Assembly (NCBI GenBank): GCA_035405645.1
Contig: DAONJL010000011.1
Span: 1 to 64,000, forward strand
Direction: 5' to 3'
Origin: DAONJL01 sp035405645 [NCBI: bacterium]
GTDB taxonomy: Bacteria; JAGOBX01; DAONJL01
DNA: 64,000 nucleotides
Below, piece by piece: positions 19,901-28,365 of this stretch (position 1 is its first letter; each line of letters opens with the position of its first letter). The translations under genes and the position numbers were made by a program. The notes under the pieces were generated by a model. That model saw only the letters and a list, made by a program, of their open reading frames with translations, was not told the DNA's origin and did no database searches.

Positions 19901-22900
19901 TTTCAGGAAATCATAAAATAAAAACAAATATAACTATATATTGGGAATTTGATACAAAATTAGTGATTTATTTTTTAGATGATAATTTTACAATTCGTTA
20001 TGGTGATACAATAACAGGAACATATTATTTGAGAGATTTAGCAGGTAATTATGATACTACAATTCCAGGTTCAGTAATAATATATGATACTTATCCACCA
20101 ACACCAGTAGTTAATTTATATCACAATGATGTAAATGCACCATCAGCAAATAGTGGCTATGATAATGACAATTATGCGAATTTTTTCTGGACGAATTCAT
20201 ATTCAACAGATAGACATCATAATGAAATATATGTTGATACAGGTGCGGGTTATGTTTTTAAAGACACTACAACAGCAAATTCTTATAATGTTTTAATAGA
20301 TAATAAAACATCAACAGTGGCAATAGGTGTTAGGACTGTTGATAATTTTAATTATAAAAGTGATACAACATATTCAGACATAATAAAAATTGATACAATA
20401 ATAATAGCACCAGGACAACCAATACATAGTGATTCAGTTTTTAATGTTTATTATGATACTGATACAATTATAAATATAGTATGGAGTGATTCACAAACTG
20501 ATATAGTATATTATCAAGTAGATGTAGATGCAGGACCTGGCTATGTATATGCAGGCACGACAATAGAAAAGAATTATACCTATACAAATGCAATAAATGG
20601 AAAAAGTTATAGATTTCGAGTGAAAGCAATTGATTTAGCCGGGAATGTAAGTTCATATTCGAGTTCATCAATCTGGATAACAGTTGATACAGGTGGAGTG
20701 CCACAAATTTCAAAACCGTATCACTCAGATGAAAATACATATTTAACGCTGGCTTATGATAATGATACAAATATTCGTTTCAATTGGCAAAGTGCTGGTA
20801 TAAGTGATTTATTGTATTATGAAGTTTATTATTCAATTGATAGTTCAGTTTTTGAATTTTATAATACAACCCCAAATACATATATTATTATAACAAGAAG
20901 TGATTTGAAAAGTGATTCTTATGTTAAAATAAAAGTTAGAGCACGAGATAATGCAGGTAATTATGGAGAATTATCAGAAGAATCAGATAGTATAATAATT
21001 GATACAGGTGTAGGAAGAAGCACATTATTATCGCCAGAAAATAATAATGAAACAAATAATGTAAGACCAATATTTAGATGGAATTTAGTATCTGATGCAA
21101 AATATTATGTATTAACAATTGCGACAAATTCACAATTTACAAATATTTATTTGCAGGATACTGTTCAATATATTGATTATTATATTTTATCTGATAGTTT
21201 AAATGCTGGCAGTTCAGGTGTAACTTATTATTGGCGTATAACAACAATAGATACAGCAGGTAATTATGATTCAACAACATATAATAAATTTATAATAGAC
21301 ACATATATAGCGACGCCAACAATTATAAATCCAGAAAATTGGTCAGAAACAAATAATTATAGACCATTATTTAAGTGGACAGAAATAAATAAATTATATA
21401 ATAAATTTTATTTATACGAAATAACAGCAGCAGGTGATACAGATTTAATAATTACAATTGATACAACAGTATCAAGTTTATATTTACCAACATATTTTAC
21501 AAAGAGTGGAACTTATGCATTTCAGATAATCAGTATTGATACAGCGACAAATATTTCAACATCACCAGTAAGTTATTTTGTAATAAAAGGAATAAATAAA
21601 TTTAATTTAATAAGTCCAATAAATAATACAGATACAAATAATAATAATCCATTATTTATCTGGGAAAATACTTATGGTGATTCAATCGTATATAGATTTG
21701 AATTTTCCTCTAGAGAAACTTTTGATTCTGGCTATGTTTATTATAAAATTGTTAATGATACATTTATTTATTTATATGATGTGTTAGGACAATATATTGA
21801 TACAGAAGACACATTTTATTGGCGTGTTGTTGCAATAGATTCAAATAATTTTTCTTTAACATCAAATCAATACCATTTGATAAGATTTGATTTTACAGCA
21901 ATTATACCGCAAGTATTTAACCCACCAAATAATCAAAAATTAAATGATACAACAATAGAATTTAGTTGTAATAATGTTTTAGAATTAGTGGAATATAAAT
22001 TTGAATTTTGCAGTGATACATTATTTTCACAAGCATCAATATTTTTAGATACAATTATTTCAACAACAAATTCATGCACTTATGCTGGTTTAAAAGAGAG
22101 TACATTTTATTGGAGAATAATTGTTAAAGATTATTTAGGGAACACAGGAATAAGTAATGTCAATAAATTTGAAATAGATACTTATGTTAATGCAACATTG
22201 GTAGGGCTTGTACAGGGAATTGTATATGATGATTTAGGCATTTATACATCAGATAAAACACCAACATTTGAATGGCAGTTAAAATCTGATGTAACAAATT
22301 ATAATTTTCAATTAAGCAGACAACAAACATTTCAGCAATTAGTTTTTTCAGAAACTACAACAATGAAAGAAATAACAATTCCAGAAGCAAATCAATTAAT
22401 AATAGAAGATACATATTATTATCGAGTAATAACAACAGATGATTATGGAAATTATAATATTTCGAATATAGGTTATTTTGTGCTTGATTATTCAAAGCCT
22501 TTAATAACAATAGTAATGGATTCAATGGTAAATACAAATAATGAAACAATAACAATTTATGTAAGAGAAAAAAATTTCTATTATTTAATGATAAATAATG
22601 ATACAAAGACAAATTATGTAATAACGCAATTATCATCAGATTCAATAAAAATAGAAATAAATCTTTTATTACCTGAATTAGAAAATTATTTTGAATTAAA
22701 AATAGTTGATAGAGCATTAAATACTGAAACAAGTAGTTTTTCGATTTTTGTTGTTGTTCAGCAAACAATAAGTGATAGTCAGATAGTTAATATTGGGCTA
22801 CTTGGAGATACACCAATTTTAATACACAAGACAAATAATGAAGAAATAAATTTTACAGTGAAAATAAATAATAAAGCAGGTGACTATGATACAATTGCAA

Positions 22901-23721
22901 TTAAACTTAATTTAGATAATGATTATCGTTCAGCAGCGCCAGAATATTATAAAAATGATATATATGTTCAAGTAGAAAAAACAGATACAAATTTAATACA
23001 TAATTCAAACAAGGATTATTTTCCAGATTTAAGTGATATAAATTATATTTCATTCAAAATTTTAAAATTTCAAAATGGTTCATTTATTGATTTAAGTGAT
23101 TTATTTAGTATTGATAGTGGCTTTCTTATTTCGTTTGAATTAAAATATATTTTTGATGAATCAACAAAAAAACCAACAGAATATGGAATATATTATTTGA
23201 ATTTAATTGATACAAAATGGTATGAAATAACAAATGCTGCACAACCAGGTGGACAGGTAATAAAAATAGGAAAAAATTATGAATATGGTTATGAAAATGG
23301 TAAACCATATATAAAAGCAGAAATGCGACATTTATCTAATTATGCAATTGCATTACGAAGATTGCTACGAGCAACATCTGTAAATAATATAATAATATAT
23401 CCAAATCCATTTATACCAGAAGATGGCAATTTAATGACAGGTAAGCCATTTGATAGAGGAACAGAAGAAGGCGGAATTTACCTTGGCATTGATACAAATA
23501 ATGACAATATAATTGATAGAAGTTTACCTGATAATGTTGATATAAAAATTTATAATATTATTGGTGAATTAGTTCGAACAAATATTTATAGAGCAAGTGA
23601 TGGGTTATATATTTGGGATGGGAAAAATAATAATAATGAAGATGTAGCAAGTGGTATTTATTTTGTGGTTATAAAATATAATGGAAATACAATAGTTAAG
23701 AAAGTAGGAATAATTCGATAA
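13954..23721 (+). CDS. giant secreted Ig-like/FN3 surface protein with C-terminal FlgD-like sorting domain
   Basis: 3255 residues. GTG start, signal peptide (NLFFFLIIFFITLKIVIA), then many beta-sandwich domains. At least seven SbsA-type Ig (Big_5-like) repeats share the pattern P-x-I-x5-INNDT ... GD[ST]I-x-I-x-FSE, starting near residues 663, 873, 988, 1097, 1203, 1518 and 1935. Fibronectin-III-like repeats with YYxIYVDTG and AIDLAGN blocks fill about residues 1630-2770. The last 110 residues (IIIYPNPFIP, VDIKIYNIIGELVR, LYIWDGKNNN, VASGIYFVVIKYNG, ending KKVGIIR) form a FlgD-like/T9SS type A sorting domain. Predicted role: very large cell-surface adhesin or scaffold secreted by a type IX-like route. 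It is Asn/Asp/Thr-rich and nearly free of Cys. The following gene encodes a PorV-like partner. Confidence 0.88.
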   Translation: MKNLFFFLIIFFITLKIVIAEKSFAPIADNKPILVYAINDAGGEVDLKWSTLRSDADAGQTGISTVKYLVFRKEGTYFSNLDINTLYNEGIVIDTISQTVTFGIPDYSFIYWSDNNTNNLNASKLLNGYYYTYTIVAFDISDSQYSLPSDTKTVYVDTAGPIIIELYNTPPNYSPVSRNNIIITIKLLEDDGLSSENLYFHFGFNNNPNSFIFNIFDTVPMTIVYDTPYYYASAILPLANIGSNTIARFYISGRDNINGSSEEPSDSSIDGNVLTSNLSDSNLLDWNNSYIYYLDEEPPRIILANLIDSGIFVRKNDTYIYVYLQENVAIDTTKLYLVAKSKITGQIETGAISIIANSGDSYYISALLPLSRFADNDEIVYYLTGTDKGGNNISSYISPIFISEQTGMLIRIDEVPPYILSLSILNNNNTPDLTYSTNEYADSIYKIIAVINDSTQITNVYLKFYSSADFTTDLTNYVSGSETLQLINQYNGDTYWLLSDTIFLNDTEIFPVIYANDTLGNLTIYGDINFNSATQNYLANQYNIKIFSDTLRIIGYSHINNNYNNSNTIFSIGDTINFYFSSKIETTSFTNVNDIFLTISGNTFGINPIYSWFDNYTKIAIQLTNGFTITSNETVYLNTSLRDVYGNISELSEILNFYETARPRIIAVYFQNADTYTTYINAGDSFIVEFSEIMDTSILPDGNYTNLNDTIVLDNNKSIGSNINIVWLENNKLLFSVGNNFNFSDGDTFYINGLKDINQNEIDTTIHLILYDTEPVYPINVFVNHNLDSTNRIITLEFSETIYIETIQTNIINSSKSIDTIYYNDSRSLNINFLDSLIPLSDTIAITNLIKDNSLLKNSATYFEEILITDIDSPYIVTLYFLNNDTNQLNTSISSGDSLIIIFSEPIKDTETFNSSNISDSILIVGAGDTYGNNPVLYWRNNNILEIGLDVGVNIVNNDGLQMHTSIFDLVGHFNTTSETKIVLDNVGPVLKNVYIINNDTNTTFSPGDSIVFQFSEPIKQFLINEINDNIKLPNGRTFGTITEYNYYDNNETLIITIPENYYFLPNDTIYLTQLLCDTYNNPAISSYSQILYDSISPHLLSIEFINNDTIYTSFNSGDSIVFIFSERMDTGLITLSSFYFSNPTDTYGNATLVKNSDSMITIKLGAGAFINNGDSIIISPQVKDIYGNTISINYGYVIDNAQPLISSIIFTDNDTSSTISEGDTFTIIFSEEMDTSILVNGIYADLNDTILISENRNLGSNVLLYWLTSNKLEIRVGTNFTCRHNDTHSFKITSLTDANNNSINLNSYGYLQDTAGPIIELVFLNADYDSRLRTIDVLFNVPIATYEIQIDSFIVNNRNPINLTILSDTEIRLNFDFSINIKTYNFNLTSNKIKDLNNANVQLFNLPQNIIDTKIVDVLMAEVMPSGSNDTFSQTLKIYFNKIINYDLAINPANYQVNNNITNIIYSSDSLSVIIRLSNLFNIRNDTIVILQISDYAETNIANNIIIETSQMYDFQAPYITSVNVINNDSNTDLSAGDTIIISFSEIMNTSPITENNLDSYFILSNNHQFNNAQKIVWSDTYTGLWIQLGSNFTIQYNDSIRGTNNLTDLGGNSDTTIAGSIIITDIYKPDTITNLIHQDINEPIANNGYDNDTQINFSWQHSISTDTAYYKIYVDTVGGLKYYDTTIYNFINVQVSNQANTIIIAITTVDRSNLISDTVYSNEIKIDTIVLPPVTFIHSDSVFNIFYDTDTITNLSWTESQTDIDYYELYVDSGNGFIYIDTTTLNNYSYSNCEHNIAYQFGIIAIDLAGNRSDTKYTITIICDTGDVLKPNKPYHYDSDTNLKANFDNDTIITFRWQALNMADLLWYAVYVSIDNSEFIFYDTTLSNDTDIDIIGDFKTDSTVQIKIMAYDNAGNNGEFSDVSELVKIDRNYPFITNIEIINNDDTNTDISAYDTMIIYFSEAIDSSGISAATIDTYFSFSGNHKIKTNITIYWEFDTKLVIYFLDDNFTIRYGDTITGTYYLRDLAGNYDTTIPGSVIIYDTYPPTPVVNLYHNDVNAPSANSGYDNDNYANFFWTNSYSTDRHHNEIYVDTGAGYVFKDTTTANSYNVLIDNKTSTVAIGVRTVDNFNYKSDTTYSDIIKIDTIIIAPGQPIHSDSVFNVYYDTDTIINIVWSDSQTDIVYYQVDVDAGPGYVYAGTTIEKNYTYTNAINGKSYRFRVKAIDLAGNVSSYSSSSIWITVDTGGVPQISKPYHSDENTYLTLAYDNDTNIRFNWQSAGISDLLYYEVYYSIDSSVFEFYNTTPNTYIIITRSDLKSDSYVKIKVRARDNAGNYGELSEESDSIIIDTGVGRSTLLSPENNNETNNVRPIFRWNLVSDAKYYVLTIATNSQFTNIYLQDTVQYIDYYILSDSLNAGSSGVTYYWRITTIDTAGNYDSTTYNKFIIDTYIATPTIINPENWSETNNYRPLFKWTEINKLYNKFYLYEITAAGDTDLIITIDTTVSSLYLPTYFTKSGTYAFQIISIDTATNISTSPVSYFVIKGINKFNLISPINNTDTNNNNPLFIWENTYGDSIVYRFEFSSRETFDSGYVYYKIVNDTFIYLYDVLGQYIDTEDTFYWRVVAIDSNNFSLTSNQYHLIRFDFTAIIPQVFNPPNNQKLNDTTIEFSCNNVLELVEYKFEFCSDTLFSQASIFLDTIISTTNSCTYAGLKESTFYWRIIVKDYLGNTGISNVNKFEIDTYVNATLVGLVQGIVYDDLGIYTSDKTPTFEWQLKSDVTNYNFQLSRQQTFQQLVFSETTTMKEITIPEANQLIIEDTYYYRVITTDDYGNYNISNIGYFVLDYSKPLITIVMDSMVNTNNETITIYVREKNFYYLMINNDTKTNYVITQLSSDSIKIEINLLLPELENYFELKIVDRALNTETSSFSIFVVVQQTISDSQIVNIGLLGDTPILIHKTNNEEINFTVKINNKAGDYDTIAIKLNLDNDYRSAAPEYYKNDIYVQVEKTDTNLIHNSNKDYFPDLSDINYISFKILKFQNGSFIDLSDLFSIDSGFLISFELKYIFDESTKKPTEYGIYYLNLIDTKWYEITNAAQPGGQVIKIGKNYEYGYENGKPYIKAEMRHLSNYAIALRRLLRATSVNNIIIYPNPFIPEDGNLMTGKPFDRGTEEGGIYLGIDTNNDNIIDRSLPDNVDIKIYNIIGELVRTNIYRASDGLYIWDGKNNNNEDVASGIYFVVIKYNGNTIVKKVGIIR
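18507..21006 (+). repeat. tandem 1.25-kb segmental duplication inside the giant surface gene
   Basis: Two consecutive units of equal domain order, 18507-19756 and 19757-21006 (about 417 residues each). Each has one Big_5-like domain (INNDSNTDLSAGDTIIISFS versus INNDDTNTDISAYDTMII), a Pro-linked FN3 (ANNGYDNDTQINFSW versus ANSGYDNDNYANFFW), a second FN3 starting IHSDSVFN in both, and a third with FDNDTIITFRWQ versus YDNDTNIRFNWQ. The order and spacing are conserved while sequence has drifted, so this is an old duplication of a four-domain block. Confidence 0.75.
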
Positions 23722-23722
23722 A

Positions 23723-24685
23723 ATGTTCAATAAGATATTTATTTGTATTATTTTCTTAATATGTTATTCAATATTATTTAGTGCAAATCGAGGAACTGTT
23801 GGTGGTTTATTTTTAGATTTATTGCCAACAGCAAGAAGTATAGGAATGGGAGGCGCAGTATCAGGAATAACAAATGGTGCTGAAGCATTGCACTTTAATC
23901 CAGCAGCAACAGTATATTCATTAGAACCAGAATTTTATTTTACACATCAAATACTTTATCAGGATTTAAAATATTATTATTTTGCATATCTAACACAAAT
24001 AGATAATTACACAGCAATGGGTTTTAATATAAAAAATTTAACAATCAGTGATATAGAAAAAACAACAGTAAATCGTGGTAATCGCTATAATTATTTTTTA
24101 AATGGTTCTTATGAAATGCAGGATATTTGTTTAAGTTATTCAATTGCACATAAAATTAAGAAGAGTTTAAATATTAGTGAAAATCAGTATTTTATAGTAT
24201 CTTATGGTGGCAGCATAAAATACATTGTTTCAAAAATTGACACTTATAAAGCAAAAACATATACAACAGATTGGTCATTATTTTTAAAAGGCAAAGGAAT
24301 AAATTTAAATTTTATGATTACAAATTTATTTGGTAGTTTGAAATACAATAAGAAAAAAGAAGATTTATCGTTATCATTTAAAATGGGTATAGGAGTGCCA
24401 TTTGAAATAAAAGAACATAATACAAATTTAGGAATAGAAATAACAAAAATAGTTGGTGATAATTTATATTTTAATACTGGGTTAGAATTTGAAATAAATA
24501 AAAATCTAATATTACGAACAGGCAGAGATTTTCGTAATGATGCAAATAATTCATTATCATTTGGTATTGGCTACAAAATTCCTTATGATTTGAAGTATAT
24601 TAAAAATCTAATGATTAATTATGCATTTTCAACTTATGGTGATTTAGGCGATAAACATGCTTTTGATTTATCAATAAAATTTTAA
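23723..24685 (+). CDS. PorV/PorQ-family outer membrane protein
   Basis: 320 residues, starting 1 nt after the giant gene's stop. Signal peptide (IFICIIFLICYSILFS), then the family's N-terminal block FLDLLPTARSIGMGGAVSGI and ALHFNPAATVYS, which matches the PorV/UPF0164 pattern (ARS-x-G-M-G-G-A ... FNPA). The rest alternates beta strands and ends in LSIKF, as expected for an outer membrane barrel with terminal aromatic residue. PorV in type IX secretion shuttles sorting-domain cargo from the SprA/Sov channel to the surface. Being next to a cargo with such a domain fits that role. This is inference from family and context. Confidence 0.75.
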   Translation: MFNKIFICIIFLICYSILFSANRGTVGGLFLDLLPTARSIGMGGAVSGITNGAEALHFNPAATVYSLEPEFYFTHQILYQDLKYYYFAYLTQIDNYTAMGFNIKNLTISDIEKTTVNRGNRYNYFLNGSYEMQDICLSYSIAHKIKKSLNISENQYFIVSYGGSIKYIVSKIDTYKAKTYTTDWSLFLKGKGINLNFMITNLFGSLKYNKKKEDLSLSFKMGIGVPFEIKEHNTNLGIEITKIVGDNLYFNTGLEFEINKNLILRTGRDFRNDANNSLSFGIGYKIPYDLKYIKNLMINYAFSTYGDLGDKHAFDLSIKF

Positions 24686-24738
24686 AATTCAATATATATA
24701 ATGGGGTAAGAATTTTAATTTAAAAGAGGAGGTGTAAA

Positions 24739-26964
24739 ATGCGTTCATATCTAATAATTTATTTCATTCTTTTGATTTTATCATTTGATTTATTTTCAGA
24801 AACTCGCTATTCGATGGAAGAAGAATTTTTTGCAATACAGGAGCAGGTAGTAATTTCCGCATCAAAAAAAGCGCAGAAAATAAGTGAAGCACCTGCTGCT
24901 ATTACTGTAATTACAGGTGAAGAAATTAGAAAGTATGGCTTTAAAACAATAGGTGAAGTATTGGATATAGTGCCTGGTGTTTATAATTCAAGTGATAGAA
25001 ATAATGAATATGGCATAATAAGAGGTTTGCACATTAGCGGTGATAATAATAAAAGAATTTTAGTATTATTAAATGGACATACATTAAACAATGGTGTAAC
25101 AATGGAAACTTCGCTTGGTTATGAACTTGGTATTCCAATGAATGCAATAGAACGAATAGAAGTATTAAGAGGTGCTGGTTCAGTAATGTATGGTGCTAAT
25201 GCTTTTTTTGGAGTAATTAATATCATTTTAAAAGATTCAAAAGAGAGTGATGAAAAAGGTAAAACATTGGTTGATGTAAATATAGGACAATATAATTTAA
25301 AAGAAAATTCAATTATTTATCATTCACCAAAAAACAAAGTATTTGTAGCAGCCCAAATAAGAGAAAATAAAGGTGCACCATTTTCAACAGATTATAATTA
25401 CAAATGGCTTGATTTATTAGCAACAATGGAAGATCCACTTTATTCTGCATCAAATAATACTTTTTTTAAAGGCACTGAAGTTCGTGATGTTGATTTTGAT
25501 AAAGTATATTCACTTATCAGTTCATTTCAAATAAGTAAAATAAAGTTTCTAACAAAATTAACAAATGTAAAAGAAGGTATGCCATTAGGTGATTGGAAAC
25601 AGGCACTTGACCAAAAAGATAAATATGAAAAAATGGATAATTTATTTTTAGAAGCAAATTATTCAACAACAATAAATGAAAAGTATCCATTATCATTTCG
25701 CTTATATACAAAATATTATAATTGGTCAGATAAATTATATTATCATGAATTAGATGCTGATTCAGGCGGTAATACTTATATACCAAATTTTAGAGAAATA
25801 GGGATCCCAAATGGTTCATATTGGATTGATAGATTAAAAGGAACATGGAATGGGGCAGAAGTTAAAGTTGAAGGTTCTTTTTTAGAGGGAAAATTAAATA
25901 GTATTTCAGGAATAGAATATATAAATAAATTTAACAAAAGTGATTATCATGCATATAATTTCAATTGGGAGCCAGACCCAAATCCAGCATATCATTCAAA
26001 TTGGATTTCAAAAAAGATAAATGGAATTGCAATTTATAATGAAATTAGTTATTCAATTTCAGAAAAATTAAAATCATTATTTGGTGCACGCTTTGATAAA
26101 ATCACTGATTTTTCTGGTGAAATATCACCTCGAATTGCATTTATTTATTCACCAACTGAACAATCAAATTATAAATTTATTATAGGAAAAGCATTTAGAA
26201 CACCGGGTTATAAAGAATATGCTTATGATGATGGTGATTTGTTACCTAATCCAGATTTAAAACCAGAAATAATTTATTCTGGCGATTTGATTTCAACATT
26301 TAGTTTTAAAAATTTAACATTATCAATTGATTTATTTTATAGTTCTTTTGATAACTTGATTGTTAAAAATTCTGCCGCTATTTATGATGTTATGTTTTTA
26401 CCTTCTTTTTATCCAAGAAGTATGTATCAAAATCCTTATAAGATAAAGAATTATGGAATTGAAACATCTTTAAAAGGTAAATTAAACAAATTAAATTATT
26501 TTTTAAATTTTTTAATAATTGATAATAATCAATCAGGTAAATTAGAAGAATGGGAAGATACAATATCAATAAAAGTAACCGAAAAAGATGAAGGCGTAAA
26601 AAATTCAATTAGATATTGTATAACAGCAGGTGGAAATATAGAATATAAATTATTTAATTATGCTTTGATTTTGAAATATATTTCAAAACGAGATATTGAA
26701 TTATTACAACCAATTGAATTATATGGGATAGATGGTTCTGCTCCAACAATTGTAAATGAAAATTATCCAACAAAAACAAAAAAATCATTATTAGTTGATG
26801 TAAATATAAACACAATTAAAAGATATAAAGGTTTTAGTTTTGGTATTGCAATAAAAGATTTATTTGATAGTAAGAGAGAAGAACCTGCACGAAGTACATC
26901 TTGTATTAATATGGTAAAAACCGAAGGAAGAAAAATAATAGGAAATATAAATTATGAATTTTGA
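24739..26964 (+). CDS. TonB-dependent outer membrane receptor
   Basis: 741 residues. Signal peptide (YLIIYFILLILSFDLFS), a TonB-box-like segment EEQVVISASKK region, plug domain from about residue 40 (APAAITVITGEEIRKYGF, TIGEVLDIVPGVY, IIRGLHISGDNNKRILVLLN, IERIEVLRGAGSVMYGANAF), then a 22-strand-type barrel ending in the aromatic INYEF. Substrate is not predictable; VITGEEI/GVYNSSDRN features are seen in vitamin B12, siderophore and sugar receptors alike. A very strong GAGGAGGTG ribosome binding site lies before the ATG. A pduS promoter follows inside the 3' flank. TonB/ExbBD are not in this window. Confidence 0.9.
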   Translation: MRSYLIIYFILLILSFDLFSETRYSMEEEFFAIQEQVVISASKKAQKISEAPAAITVITGEEIRKYGFKTIGEVLDIVPGVYNSSDRNNEYGIIRGLHISGDNNKRILVLLNGHTLNNGVTMETSLGYELGIPMNAIERIEVLRGAGSVMYGANAFFGVINIILKDSKESDEKGKTLVDVNIGQYNLKENSIIYHSPKNKVFVAAQIRENKGAPFSTDYNYKWLDLLATMEDPLYSASNNTFFKGTEVRDVDFDKVYSLISSFQISKIKFLTKLTNVKEGMPLGDWKQALDQKDKYEKMDNLFLEANYSTTINEKYPLSFRLYTKYYNWSDKLYYHELDADSGGNTYIPNFREIGIPNGSYWIDRLKGTWNGAEVKVEGSFLEGKLNSISGIEYINKFNKSDYHAYNFNWEPDPNPAYHSNWISKKINGIAIYNEISYSISEKLKSLFGARFDKITDFSGEISPRIAFIYSPTEQSNYKFIIGKAFRTPGYKEYAYDDGDLLPNPDLKPEIIYSGDLISTFSFKNLTLSIDLFYSSFDNLIVKNSAAIYDVMFLPSFYPRSMYQNPYKIKNYGIETSLKGKLNKLNYFLNFLIIDNNQSGKLEEWEDTISIKVTEKDEGVKNSIRYCITAGGNIEYKLFNYALILKYISKRDIELLQPIELYGIDGSAPTIVNENYPTKTKKSLLVDVNINTIKRYKGFSFGIAIKDLFDSKREEPARSTSCINMVKTEGRKIIGNINYEF

Positions 26965-26979
26965 TTAAAAAATTTTTAT

Positions 26980-27008
26980 TTGACAGAAAAGAAATTATTA
27001 TATATAAA
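26980..27008 (+). promoter_or_regulatory. promoter of pduS-pduT, leaderless type
   Basis: TTGACA (26980-26985) and TATAAA (27003-27008) are 17 bp apart. The start point would be near 27015, only about 3 nt before the ATG at 27018. No Shine-Dalgarno site fits between. This supports ATG 27018 as the true start and a leaderless mRNA. Confidence 0.65.
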
Positions 27009-27017
27009 TGTATAATT

Positions 27018-28361
27018 ATGAAAGAAGAAAAAAATATAATAATAAAAAAGATAAAAGAAGCTGGCGTGGTAGGTTGTGGGGGGGCAGGTTTTCCTTCTTA
27101 TTTTAAATATAATGCAAAAGCAGAATATTTACTAATAAATGGTGCTGAATGTGAACCATTGCTTTATAAAGATAAAGAATTAATGAAGCATTTTTCAAAA
27201 GAAATAGCAGAAGCAATGAAATTTATAGGTGAGTTAGTCGGAGCAAAAAAAGCAATTATTGGTTTAAAAGCTAAAAATAAAGAAGCTATTGAAAACTTTA
27301 ATAAAATATTTAAAAATTATAATAATTATCTTGAATACTTTATTTTAGATGATTTTTATCCTGCAGGTGATGAAGTTGTTCTTGTGTATGAAATATTAAA
27401 AAGAGTTGTGCCACCGGCGGGACTTCCATTAGAAGTAGGTGCTGTTGTTACAAATCCAGAAACAATAATAAATGCATATAATAAAATAATAAAAGATGAA
27501 AATGTTACAGAAACATATATAACAGTTGCAGGTGGAGTTAAAAGACCAATTACAACGAAAGTTCCAATTGGTATAACATTTAGAGAAGCAATAAAATTAG
27601 CCGGCGGAGCGACAGTAAAAGACCCAGTTTATATTGATGGGGGACCGATGATGGGGCAACCAGTTGAGGATGACCAGCGAATAATAACAAAACCATGCTC
27701 TGGTTTTATAGTTCTTGATAGAAGTCATCCATTTGTTCAGAAAAAATTTTCTTCTGAAAAAAGATTAACAATGATAGGTCGTTCTTGTTGTGACCAATGT
27801 TCATATTGCACTGAATTATGCCCGCGATATTTATTAGGGCATCCTTTAATGCCACATAAATCAATGCGTTCACTCGGTTTATCATTTAATACAATGTCAA
27901 CTCAGTCTCGCTGGGCACTTGTTTGTGTTGAATGTGGGTTGTGTGGCTTTTACTCCTGTCCAGAAGATTTATTACCAAATAGAGTATGTTCAATCTCAAA
28001 AAGAAATTTATTTATAGAGGGAATTAAATTTACAAGGACAGAATCAGAATATAAACCACATCCTATGCGTGATTACAGAAAAGTTCCTATTTCTAAATTA
28101 GTAAAAAAATTAAGTTTAGAAGAATATAATGTTCATCCAGAATTTATTGAAACAAATTATAAACCAGAGAAAGTGACAATACCATTACAACAACATATAG
28201 GAGTTCCAGCAACGCCAATAGTAAAAATCAATCAAAAAGTTAAAAAAGGTGAAATAATAGGAATTGTACCAGACGATAAATTAGGTGCGTATATTCATTC
28301 AAGTATTGAAGGCAAAGTAAGTGAAATAAATGAAAAAAATATCATAATAGAGAGAGTGTGA
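27018..28361 (+). CDS. pduS: PduS-like RnfC-type flavin/iron-sulfur reductase
   Basis: 447 residues. RnfC-like core with the glycine-rich GVVGCGGAGFPSYFK (about residues 14-28, FMN/NADH site), NGAECEPLLYKDKEL, then two ferredoxin-like [4Fe-4S] sites: CDQCSYCTELCP and CVECGLCGFYSCP, and an SLBB-type C-terminal part. PduS is the cobalamin reductase of propanediol-utilisation microcompartments, passing electrons from NADH. It is paired with pduT 4 nt downstream exactly as in pdu operons. No other microcompartment gene is in the window. A membrane RnfC role is less likely because rnfD/G/E/A/B are absent. Confidence 0.85.
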   Translation: MKEEKNIIIKKIKEAGVVGCGGAGFPSYFKYNAKAEYLLINGAECEPLLYKDKELMKHFSKEIAEAMKFIGELVGAKKAIIGLKAKNKEAIENFNKIFKNYNNYLEYFILDDFYPAGDEVVLVYEILKRVVPPAGLPLEVGAVVTNPETIINAYNKIIKDENVTETYITVAGGVKRPITTKVPIGITFREAIKLAGGATVKDPVYIDGGPMMGQPVEDDQRIITKPCSGFIVLDRSHPFVQKKFSSEKRLTMIGRSCCDQCSYCTELCPRYLLGHPLMPHKSMRSLGLSFNTMSTQSRWALVCVECGLCGFYSCPEDLLPNRVCSISKRNLFIEGIKFTRTESEYKPHPMRDYRKVPISKLVKKLSLEEYNVHPEFIETNYKPEKVTIPLQQHIGVPATPIVKINQKVKKGEIIGIVPDDKLGAYIHSSIEGKVSEINEKNIIIERV

Positions 28362-28365
28362 TTTT

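Noticed and set aside
24739-26964. Assigning the TonB receptor to vitamin B12 (BtuB) because pduS lies next to it
   Set aside because: No cobalamin riboswitch precedes it, and pduS has its own promoter; neighbourhood alone is not enough.
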